Assembly: GCA_024234955.1 (NCBI GenBank)
Contig: JACKNK010000004.1
Location: forward strand, 345,001-370,932
Source: Gammaproteobacteria bacterium
GTDB taxonomy: Bacteria; Pseudomonadota; Gammaproteobacteria; JACKNK01
Length of the DNA: 25,932 nucleotides
Direction of reading: 5' to 3'
This document shows positions 1-5,972 of the stretch, piece by piece. The first letter of the stretch is position 1; the number at the start of each line of letters is the position of its first letter. The position numbers and the translations under genes are program-made. The notes under the pieces were generated by a model. That model ran no database searches, had not been told where the DNA came from, and saw only the letters and a list, made by a program, of their open reading frames with translations.

Positions 1-1
1 G

Positions 2-682
2 GTCATTTACCAGGAAGTGTTCCGCGACGGGGTGAAAATTCGCGACGGTCGAATTTTGGCGGCGGAATTCGTCAACCAGAACGAAGCCCACCGTGCCGTG
101 TACTACGCCGACGAAGGCAACCGTGCCGGCTACTACGACCCCAATGGCAGCCCGATGCGCAAAACATTCCTGAGGTCACCGATCAAGGACGCACCGGTCA
201 CGTCTGGCTTCACACTTCGGCGCTTCCATCCGATTCTCAAGACATGGCGCGCGCATCGTGGTGTGGACTACGGCGCACGAACAGGCACTCCGATCCGCAG
301 CACGGGCGACGGCACCATCACCAAGATCGGTTGGTCGAACAGCTATGGGAAAGTCGTAACCATTCAGCATGCGGGTCGCTATTCGACCTTATATGCACAC
401 ATGTCACGCTTCGCCCCCAAACTCAAGGATGGTTCGCGCGTCCGTCAGGGTCAGGTCATCGGCTACGTCGGACAGACCGGGCTCGCCAAAGGCGCCCATC
501 TGCATTTTGAGTTCAGGGTTGATGGTGTTCACCGCGACCCTCAGAAGGTGAGGTTCCCGAAGGCGCAACCCCTGCCCAAGCAGCAACTGGCCGCGTTCAA
601 CACCGCCACCCAGGATCTGCTCGGTCAATTGGATGCACTGAGCACCCAGATGGTAGCGATGAACACCCAACAACATCGTTAA
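2..682 (+). CDS. M23 family murein DD-endopeptidase (MepM-like), 3' part
   Basis: This is the C-terminal part of a periplasmic peptidoglycan hydrolase expected to cut cross-links between stem peptides during wall growth. The reading frame is open to the left edge (VIYQEV precedes the first possible start, a GTG at 17), so the N-terminal region (normally a membrane anchor and often LysM/OapA-like domains) is missing from the window. Counting from the GTG at 17, the M23 domain spans about residues 50–180. The zinc-ligand motifs are intact: HRGVD (H80, D84) and HLHFEF (H161, H163), with YAHMS (H128) between them. The residues before the catalytic domain resemble the linker region of MepM/YebA proteins. 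It converges on erpA, as in several gammaproteobacteria that carry an M23 gene beside erpA. Its own terminator follows at 722–753. Family assignment is firm; the exact paralogue is not. Confidence 0.9.
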   Translation, partial: VIYQEVFRDGVKIRDGRILAAEFVNQNEAHRAVYYADEGNRAGYYDPNGSPMRKTFLRSPIKDAPVTSGFTLRRFHPILKTWRAHRGVDYGARTGTPIRSTGDGTITKIGWSNSYGKVVTIQHAGRYSTLYAHMSRFAPKLKDGSRVRQGQVIGYVGQTGLAKGAHLHFEFRVDGVHRDPQKVRFPKAQPLPKQQLAAFNTATQDLLGQLDALSTQMVAMNTQQHR

Positions 683-721
683 TCCACCAACGAAGTCGTC
701 CGGTGCATCGCGCCGGACAAG

Positions 722-753
722 AAGAAAGGGCGCCTAGGCGCCCTTTCTTTTTT
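722..753 (+). terminator. Perfect palindromic intrinsic terminator, probably bidirectional
   Basis: A 28-bp perfect inverted repeat (arms 722–734 and 737–749, core GGCGCCTAGGCGCC) is followed by a T run to 753 on the plus strand. On the minus strand the stem runs into CTTCTTGT, so it can also end the argC–erpA transcript. It sits between two convergent genes. Confidence 0.88.
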
Positions 754-776
754 GTTCCCAATCCATCTCGCCAAAT

Positions 777-1142
777 TTATGGCGAGAAGGAAGAGCCGCA
801 CCCGCAAGTGGTCGTTGCATTCGGGTTACGAATTACGAAATGCGCACCCTCGATACCTTCACTGAAATCGATCTCCGCACCACTCAGGTACTGGAAGCTC
901 ATCGGATCGATCAGCAATGTCACACCGTTCTTTTCTACCGTGGTATCACCATCGCCGATTTCTTCATCGAAAGTGAATCCGTACTGAAAACCGGAACAAC
1001 CACCGCCGGTCACGAACACGCGCAGCTTCAGGTCCGCGTTGTCTTCCTGCTCAATAAGCTCCTTGACCTTATTGGCCGCCGCATCGGTAAACACCAGAGC
1101 CGGGGGCAGATCGTCAAGAACAGATTCAGAAACAGTGCTCAT
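777..1142 (-). CDS. erpA: Iron-sulfur cluster insertion protein ErpA
   Basis: A-type [Fe-S] carrier of 121 aa that delivers clusters to target apoproteins such as isoprenoid-synthesis enzymes (family knowledge). The three conserved cluster-ligand cysteines are present: C49 in GGGCSGF and C113/C115 in TCGCG near the C-terminus. The length matches the family. The open frame extends five codons upstream to 1157, but the ATG at 1142 has a GGAGG Shine–Dalgarno 8 nt upstream and gives the usual MSTVSES-type N-terminus, so I chose it. It is the last gene of the minus-strand block argC > DUF6776 > bactofilin > erpA, with a 92-bp gap to bactofilin that could hold its own promoter, although I see no convincing one. 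The palindromic terminator at 722–753 closes the unit. Confidence 0.96.
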   Translation of the reverse strand: MSTVSESVLDDLPPALVFTDAAANKVKELIEQEDNADLKLRVFVTGGGCSGFQYGFTFDEEIGDGDTTVEKNGVTLLIDPMSFQYLSGAEIDFSEGIEGAHFVIRNPNATTTCGCGSSFSP

Positions 1143-1234
1143 CGGGAAAACCTCCAAAAAATAACGTGCCTAAGTCTAACGACCTGCTGGCGAATGATCC
1201 ATTAAGGCTGATAGGGCTTATCGCGCAGCCGCAC

Positions 1235-1675
1235 TCAATTTTCTTCAACCCATTCCGTCGCGGATGGCGCCGGTGCGGCGTTCTCCCTGGGCAGGGACAA
1301 CACCGGAGCTTCCGGTTCGTTTCGACGCACCAGACTGCCATTCACTTCGGCACCCATCGCCATCTCGATGATTTTGTAATAGACGTTACCCGTCACCGAG
1401 GCTTTGGGATCGAACTCGATGGTCTCGCTGGCGTGGACGTCGCCAACCACGGTGCCGTTAAGAATGATATGCGGCACTCTGACTTCACCTTCGATCACCC
1501 CGTGCTCACTGAGTGTAAGCACGGACGCGGACCCGGCTTCGGCAATCACGTTGCCTTTGATCGTGCCATCCACATGCAGACCACCACTAAACAGGATGTC
1601 GCCACGGAGTTCCGTCTGTCGCCCGATCAGGGTATCGATCTTCGTTGGCTTCGGTTTTTTGTCTTTTCCAAACAT
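1235..1675 (-). CDS. Bactofilin (polymer-forming cytoskeletal protein)
   Basis: 146-aa bactofilin (DUF583/CcmA family). These proteins self-assemble without nucleotide into filaments that scaffold cell-wall or polysaccharide enzymes. The central region, about residues 15–115, shows the repeating short hydrophobic/Gly β-helix pattern (for example GGLHVDGTIKGNV and LNGTVVGDVHASETIEF). It is flanked by a lysine-rich N-terminus and a disordered Pro/Ala/Glu C-terminus. The upstream DUF6776 gene ends inside AGGAGGATGA, which also supplies an SD-like sequence for this gene, so translational coupling is likely. The neighbourhood (argC, DUF6776, erpA, M23 peptidase) is a recurrent gammaproteobacterial one. 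A functional link to the peptidase is inference. Confidence 0.93.
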   Translation of the reverse strand: MFGKDKKPKPTKIDTLIGRQTELRGDILFSGGLHVDGTIKGNVIAEAGSASVLTLSEHGVIEGEVRVPHIILNGTVVGDVHASETIEFDPKASVTGNVYYKIIEMAMGAEVNGSLVRRNEPEAPVLSLPRENAAPAPSATEWVEEN

Positions 1676-1681
1676 CGGGCC

Positions 1682-2485
1682 TCATCCTCCTCGGCTGGCC
1701 GCGCTCGAAAGCAAGGTGGACCAGGGGATCCGTCGCTCCGTCTCCGGGGTGGAACGCCCCGACTCGGTAACTGCGATCGCGACCTCGTCCGGCACAAACC
1801 CGGCGGGAATCGAAAGCACTCCACGAAAGGTTTGGTAGAACTTGAATGAGTAGGTCAATCGCTCGCCTTCGGCAAGCGCAAACACTTCTTTTCCCAAAGT
1901 GGTTGCCTTCCCACCGACAACCCCGATGACGTGAAAGTCTACATCACCCTCACGCTTGCGATACCGCTTGGGTGGCGCCTGGCTGAGCACAAACTCAAAC
2001 AGGAATTGGCCCTTCTCCTTAAGCGGCTTCAACGCTTTGGGCGTAATACTGATTTCGTCGCTGCGATCCTTGGGATCGACCACTTTCCGGTAGAAAGCCA
2101 GATCCTCCCGCAATGCAGCGATCTCGTTCTCCCGCTGCAAGTAACTGCGCTGCAACTGACCGTATGCCTCACGATCGATCTGCTGCGCCCGCTCCAGCAC
2201 GGCAACGCGCTCCGACAGACGGGCGTTTCGGGTTTCCAGATCTCCGACCTCCCCAAGCAGTACCGACTGCTCCCGCGCCACCAACGCGGCACGCAAGGAA
2301 ACCCGGTCACTGAGAAAATCCAGGCCCACACCGACCACAATGATGAGCAGGAACAATCCACCGACCAAGGCGAAGAACGACCACCAAGGCAACCCGGGGC
2401 CACGAACCCGGCGCGGAATGCGGCGACGTGAAATCAGGGCAGGAGCCCCACGACATCCAGACCCGCTGCTTCCGGCAACGCGCAC
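1682..2485 (-). CDS. DUF6776-like membrane protein with coiled coil
   Basis: Protein of up to 267 aa with unknown function. An Arg-rich N-terminus (RRRIPRRVRG) precedes one membrane helix (about residues 33–55). A coiled-coil stretch of about 60–130 follows, rich in Leu/Glu/Arg heptads, then a C-terminal β-rich domain containing LFEFVLSQAP and YSFKFYQTFRG. This layout matches the DUF6776 family next to bactofilin and argC in Pseudomonas and relatives. The positive-inside rule puts the N-terminus in the cytoplasm and the coiled coil in the periplasm. The start is uncertain: the frame opens with GTG at 2485, which overlaps argC by 52 nt. No ATG lies between there and the membrane helix, and a CTG at 2437 overlapping the argC stop is an alternative. 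Coupling to argC translation is probable. Confidence 0.75.
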   Translation of the reverse strand: MRVAGSSGSGCRGAPALISRRRIPRRVRGPGLPWWSFFALVGGLFLLIIVVGVGLDFLSDRVSLRAALVAREQSVLLGEVGDLETRNARLSERVAVLERAQQIDREAYGQLQRSYLQRENEIAALREDLAFYRKVVDPKDRSDEISITPKALKPLKEKGQFLFEFVLSQAPPKRYRKREGDVDFHVIGVVGGKATTLGKEVFALAEGERLTYSFKFYQTFRGVLSIPAGFVPDEVAIAVTESGRSTPETERRIPWSTLLSSAASRGG

Positions 2486-3486
2486 ATCAGATTCATGTTC
2501 TGAACCGCCTGACCGGCGGCCCCCTTGACCAGATTATCGATGACCGATAACACCACGACGCGATCCCCGCTCGGCGGTCGGTGTAAGGCAATACGACAAT
2601 GATTGCCACCCCGCACACTCCGGGTTTCCGGATGCGACCCGGCGGGCATCACATCAACGAACGGCTCGTCGGCGTAGCGACGGGTGTACAGCGATTGCAC
2701 GTCCACATCCGCCGCGACCCCCTCGGCATAGAGCGTCGCATGGATTCCCCGGATCATCGGCAGCAGATGAGGGACGAAAACCAGGTCGACAGGTCGCCCG
2801 GCCAATACGCTGAGTTGCTGGCGAATCTCCGGCCAATGCCGATGCCCCGCGACACCGTAGGCTTTGAAACTCTCTCCGGTCTCACCCATCAGCATCGGCA
2901 CCGAAGCGCCTCGACCGGCCCCGCTGACCCCGGACTTGCAGTCCGCAATGATGCGCGAGATATCGCCAATTCCGGCCTCGATCAAAGGCAACAACCCCAA
3001 GGTCACCGCAGTCGGATAACAGCCGGGATTTGCGACCAGGCGTGCGGTGCGAATAGCGTCGCGATTCATTTCCGGTAACCCGTATACCGCTTCTTCGACC
3101 AATTCCGGACAGGCGTGCTCCATGCCGTACCACTGACTCCAAAGCGCCACGTCCTTGATACGAAAGTCCGCCGCGAGATCGACAACGCGTACCCCGGCGG
3201 CCAGCAGTTCCGGCACCATCTGCATCGCGGTTCCATTGGGGGTGGCGAAAAACACCAGATCGCATGCCCCCAGGACATCGGCGCTCGGCTCGCTGAAGAC
3301 CAAGTCGGTCCATCCGCGCAAATTCGGGAACATCTCCGCAACCGGCGTTCCCACATTGCCGCGCGACGTGATCGCTGCCAACGCAACATGCGGGTGCCGC
3401 ACCAACAGGCGCAACAGTTCAACGCCGGTATAGCCGGTTCCGCCGACGATGCCGACTTTGATGCGGGTTGCGATGTTGTCTGTCAT
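2434..3486 (-). CDS. argC: N-acetyl-gamma-glutamyl-phosphate reductase
   Basis: Third step of arginine biosynthesis: NADPH-dependent reduction of N-acetylglutamyl phosphate to the semialdehyde, in the cytoplasm. The 350-aa protein has the nucleotide-binding GIVGGTGYTGVELLRLL near residues 13–28, FFATPNGTA near 79–87, and the catalytic cysteine C156 in VANPGCYPTA. GHRHWPEI and the KSGVSGAGRGAS segment are also typical. The ATG at 3486 has a strong GGGAGG Shine–Dalgarno 8 nt upstream. It is the first gene of the argC > DUF6776 > bactofilin > erpA block. A plausible promoter lies at 3531–3560, and the SD is embedded in a small hairpin (see findings). Confidence 0.97.
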   Translation of the reverse strand: MTDNIATRIKVGIVGGTGYTGVELLRLLVRHPHVALAAITSRGNVGTPVAEMFPNLRGWTDLVFSEPSADVLGACDLVFFATPNGTAMQMVPELLAAGVRVVDLAADFRIKDVALWSQWYGMEHACPELVEEAVYGLPEMNRDAIRTARLVANPGCYPTAVTLGLLPLIEAGIGDISRIIADCKSGVSGAGRGASVPMLMGETGESFKAYGVAGHRHWPEIRQQLSVLAGRPVDLVFVPHLLPMIRGIHATLYAEGVAADVDVQSLYTRRYADEPFVDVMPAGSHPETRSVRGGNHCRIALHRPPSGDRVVVLSVIDNLVKGAAGQAVQNMNLMCALPEAAGLDVVGLLP

Positions 3487-3492
3487 GAGAGA

Positions 3493-3506
3493 CGCCTCCC
3501 GAGGCG
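3493..3506 (-). promoter_or_regulatory. Hairpin covering the argC ribosome-binding site
   Basis: The inverted repeat CGCCTC (3493–3498) / GAGGCG (3501–3506) overlaps the minus-strand GGGAGG SD of argC at 3493–3500. With a 2-nt centre the hairpin would open to about five pairs around a 4-nt loop. It could reduce translation initiation; no regulation is demonstrated. Confidence 0.4.
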
Positions 3507-3530
3507 CGCTGGCTCGAAATCAAGCGCCCA

Positions 3531-3560
3531 ATAATACGGAACTCGGCACGAATTGGAGAA
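3531..3560 (-). promoter_or_regulatory. Candidate sigma70 promoter for argC
   Basis: On the minus strand a TATTAT -10 (3531–3536) lies 18 bp from TTCTCC as a weak -35 (3555–3560). It would start transcription about 40 nt before the argC ATG, just beyond the small-RNA terminator. The -10 is good and the -35 poor. Confidence 0.4.
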
Positions 3561-3587
3561 CCGGTTTGCGTGTATTGAAGAACGCGC

Positions 3588-3614
3588 AAAAGAAAAAGCG
3601 GCCGAAGCCGCTTT
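3588..3614 (-). terminator. Intrinsic terminator with UUCG loop (minus strand)
   Basis: On the minus strand an 8-bp stem AAAGCGGC/GCCGCTTT (3607–3614 and 3595–3602) encloses a UUCG tetraloop and runs into TTTTTCTTTT. The plus-strand side lacks a T run, so it acts in the minus direction. No protein gene on that strand lies just upstream, which points to the RNA described at 3588–3682. Confidence 0.85.
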
Positions 3615-3682
3615 CAGGAGAGTCACTAGCGTGTAGTTCTTATCCGGCGTCTCAGTACAAGGAATACCAGGAGACCGCTAGT
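3588..3682 (-). ncRNA. Candidate small RNA, about 95 nt
   Basis: This candidate transcript has its own strong promoter (3689–3717) and terminator (3588–3614), and no open reading frame of note. From the predicted start at 3682 the first bases, ACTAGCG (3676–3682), pair perfectly with CGCTAGT (3625–3631), closing a domain. Inside it a GTCTC/GAGAC stem (3671–3675 with 3649–3653) holds a 17-nt loop region. Two CUCCU (anti-Shine–Dalgarno-like) motifs occur: minus strand at 3669–3673, across the start of the inner stem, and at 3616–3620 in the linker before the terminator. It does not look like a tRNA (no T-loop), 4.5S RNA, 6S RNA, tmRNA or RyhB. Function unknown; repression of translation by base pairing is a guess from the CUCCU motifs. 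Confidence 0.65.
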
Positions 3683-3688
3683 GGGCGC

Positions 3689-3717
3689 ACCTTACCCACA
3701 CCGAAAAGACACGTCAA
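3689..3717 (-). promoter_or_regulatory. Strong rRNA-like promoter of the candidate small RNA
   Basis: On the minus strand TTGACG (-35, 3712–3717) and TAAGGT (-10, 3689–3694) are exactly 17 bp apart. Upstream is an A/T-rich UP-element-like stretch (about 3718–3755). Between the -10 and the predicted start is the G+C-rich discriminator GCGCCC, a feature of stringently controlled stable-RNA promoters. Confidence 0.75.
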
Positions 3718-3858
3718 GTTATTGATTTTTAAATAAGTTTATAAGAAAACAATAATGTCCTTCAGCACCTTCTCCGGGGTCGCATACGCGTATTGGGACA
3801 AAGCTTGCATAATGACCTCGTCACCCCGTGCCTCCGGCACGCTTTACGGGACCACCCC

Positions 3859-4551
3859 ATGTACGACCAACTCACCGCCACAATCGCGCTCAGCATGGGC
3901 GTCGCCTGGGCCAGCGGTATCAATCTCTACGCTGCGGTATTCATGCTTGGCTTTCTCGGATCCAATGGACACCTTCAGCTCCCGCCGGATCTCATGATCC
4001 TGCAAGACCCCATGGTTCTTGGCGCGGCGGGATTGATGTATCTGGTGGAGTTTTTCGCCGACAAGGTACCTGGCGTGGACACCGGCTGGGACACGATTCA
4101 CACCTTCATCCGTATTCCGGCCGGCGCGATGCTCGCCGCAGGTGCCGTTGGCGACATGTCTCCCGCGATGGAGATCACCGCCGGGCTGCTCGGCGGCGGG
4201 CTGGCCACCGCCAGTCACGCCGCCAAATCCGGCACCCGTGTACTGATCAACACCTCTCCTGAGCCTTTCACCAACTGGGGCGCATCGATCGGCGAGGACA
4301 TCGGGGTCATCGCCGGGCTCTGGGCCGCACTCAATCATCCGGTGATCTTCCTCGGCCTGCTGTTGCTCTGGATCGTGTTGCTGATTTGGCTGCTGCCCAA
4401 GGTCTGGCGCGGCATCAAGCGCGTGTTCCGTTTCCTCGGGTCGTTGTTTCGCAGCAACCCGGACGAACACCGTTCGCCCTCATCGGATCCCACCCCAGGC
4501 GATGGGGCCGAACCCCCGCCCGAGCCACCGAAACGCCTGCCTGGCGCTTAG
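3859..4551 (+). CDS. DUF4126 family membrane protein
   Basis: 230-aa inner-membrane protein of unknown function. The ATG at 3859 was chosen because MYDQLTATIALSMGVAWASG is a typical DUF4126 N-terminus; the frame continues upstream to 3793 with non-typical sequence. Hydrophobic segments lie at about residues 6–34, 52–65, 85–115 and 155–180. Between them are FFADKVPGVDTGWDTIHTF and the Gly/Ala-rich AGLLGGGLATASHAAKSGTR, both characteristic of the family. The C-terminal 35 or so residues are Pro/Asp/Ser-rich and likely a disordered cytoplasmic tail. A small hairpin (3828–3842) lies just before the start. The stop codon overlaps the SCO-gene stop by 4 nt in convergent orientation, with no terminator between. 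Confidence 0.85.
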   Translation: MYDQLTATIALSMGVAWASGINLYAAVFMLGFLGSNGHLQLPPDLMILQDPMVLGAAGLMYLVEFFADKVPGVDTGWDTIHTFIRIPAGAMLAAGAVGDMSPAMEITAGLLGGGLATASHAAKSGTRVLINTSPEPFTNWGASIGEDIGVIAGLWAALNHPVIFLGLLLLWIVLLIWLLPKVWRGIKRVFRFLGSLFRSNPDEHRSPSSDPTPGDGAEPPPEPPKRLPGA

Positions 4552-5198
4552 TTCCGCCTGGCAATCTTCATGAACGCCTCGGCGACAGCAGCCGGGTCAT
4601 GCGGTGCCGGGAAGTAGGCGCGGAAAGCGCCATTCGGATCGACCAGAAACACGCCGGCAGAATGATCGACCAGATAATCTTCCGGCGTGTTGCCATCGAC
4701 CTTTCGGTACACCACACCCATCGGACGACTCAGGGTCAGTAACACGTCCGGGCTCCCGGTCACGCCGACAAACCCAGGGTCGAAATACTTCACGTATTGC
4801 CCAAGTCGATCCAAGGTATCCCGTTCCGGATCCACCGAGACGAACACGAACTCGACGCCATCGAGCGCGCCGTCTTGTTTGCCCAGAACCGCTTTGACTT
4901 CTCGAAACGTGGATAGTGCGATCGGGCACACATCCGGACAGAAGGTGTAACCGAAAAACAGGAAAGACCAATGCCCGCGCAGGTTGGCGTTGGTGAACGG
5001 CGTATCGTCATGCCGCCGCAGGCTGAACGCCGGCAAGGCACGCGCTACCGGCAAAACCGTTGCCGCCGGACCGACCTCAAGGACCTGCGGCCCCCTATCT
5101 CCCTGTGAAAGCCCAAACCACACGCCTACGGCCAGGGCAATCGCCGCCAGCAACGCCACCGGTAACCAACTCGCCTTTCCCATCGTGCTATCACTCAT
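4548..5198 (-). CDS. SCO1/SenC family copper-binding thioredoxin-fold protein
   Basis: 216-aa membrane-anchored periplasmic protein of the SCO family, which delivers copper to the CuA centre of cytochrome oxidase or acts as a thiol oxidoreductase. An N-terminal helix (about residues 10–30) anchors a thioredoxin fold. The copper/thiol motif FCPDVCP (C87, C91) and the distal histidine ligand H179 in LVDHSAG are intact. The ATG at 5198 has AGGA about 10 nt upstream. It lies 18 nt downstream of the DsbD_2-like membrane protein, so the pair probably works on copper or thiol maturation in the envelope. No oxidase genes are in the window. An alternative role in periplasmic redox sensing cannot be excluded. 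Confidence 0.93.
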   Translation of the reverse strand: MSDSTMGKASWLPVALLAAIALAVGVWFGLSQGDRGPQVLEVGPAATVLPVARALPAFSLRRHDDTPFTNANLRGHWSFLFFGYTFCPDVCPIALSTFREVKAVLGKQDGALDGVEFVFVSVDPERDTLDRLGQYVKYFDPGFVGVTGSPDVLLTLSRPMGVVYRKVDGNTPEDYLVDHSAGVFLVDPNGAFRAYFPAPHDPAAVAEAFMKIARRN

Positions 5199-5216
5199 CG
5201 CGAATCTATCCTGCGT

Positions 5217-5966
5217 TCATGGGGTAACCGGGACACAGCCGAGCCCGACATTGGGTTGATATTGCAGGGTGGCAATCAAGGTCCATACCCCGAATAAGAC
5301 GACGAGCACCCCGGCAACGCGCCGCAAACGCGGCGTCTGCAGGGTACGTCCGAACCGCGCCGACACCAGCCCCGCGCCAAGCAGCGTCGGAAGGGTGCCA
5401 AGTCCGAAGCTCAGCATGAACAGTCCGCCTTCCCGCCATCCCCCTGCGGCCAACGCCCAGATCAAGACACTGTAAATCAGCCCGCACGGCAGGAAACCCC
5501 AAAGCGCACCGACCAGAAAGGCACCTTGGGCCGTTCGAATCGGCAGCATCTTCTGCGCAAACGGCTGTACACGCGTCCACAAACCACCGCCAAGGCGTTC
5601 GACCCGTAGCAAGCCGAACCACCAGCCCCCGATATACAGGCCCAGCAGGATCATGAACCCGGCTGCCAGCAAACGCAGATAGACCCAGCCGGCGTACTCG
5701 GACAACGCGTCGCCGCCAACGCCGCCGAACCATCCGACCAGGACACCTAACCCGGTGTAAGTCAGGATTCGTCCGCCGTTATAGGCGAACAGGTATGGCA
5801 GCAGACGCCAACGTGCGGCACGCACCTCCGACGGCAGGCCGAACGTCAACGCCCCAACCACGCCTCCGCACATGCCTATGCAATGGACACCGCCGAACAG
5901 TCCGGCCAGAAACGCGGTCCAATACGGCCACTGGCTGGTGATAAACGGGCTGAGCAAAGCATCCAT
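5217..5966 (-). CDS. DsbD_2 / TauE-SafE-like membrane protein
   Basis: 249-aa polytopic protein of the DsbD transmembrane-like family (often annotated sulfite exporter TauE/SafE; PF13386). Members are common near SCO, CcoGHIS or heavy-metal genes and are thought to move copper or reducing equivalents across the membrane. Signature residues are H28-C29 and C33 in GGVHCIGMCGG in the first helix, and FLPCGLIYS near residue 170. About six membrane segments are visible. The start may be ATG 5966 or TTG 5972: the TTG has an AGGG motif 6 nt upstream, whereas the ATG is 12 nt from it. It follows ptsP by only a few nt and precedes the SCO gene by 18 nt, so all three are likely co-transcribed. Confidence 0.87.
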   Translation of the reverse strand: MDALLSPFITSQWPYWTAFLAGLFGGVHCIGMCGGVVGALTFGLPSEVRAARWRLLPYLFAYNGGRILTYTGLGVLVGWFGGVGGDALSEYAGWVYLRLLAAGFMILLGLYIGGWWFGLLRVERLGGGLWTRVQPFAQKMLPIRTAQGAFLVGALWGFLPCGLIYSVLIWALAAGGWREGGLFMLSFGLGTLPTLLGAGLVSARFGRTLQTPRLRRVAGVLVVLFGVWTLIATLQYQPNVGLGCVPVTP

Positions 5967-5972
5967 GCTCAA

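Noticed and set aside
1143..1234. Separate erpA promoter in the 92-bp gap after bactofilin
   Set aside because: A TAGACT-like hexamer exists, but no -35 at a suitable spacing, so it was not listed.
3588..3682. tRNA or known housekeeping RNA for the minus-strand transcript
   Set aside because: No T-arm GTTCRA motif or CCA end, no GGAAG SRP loop, and no 6S- or tmRNA-like features.
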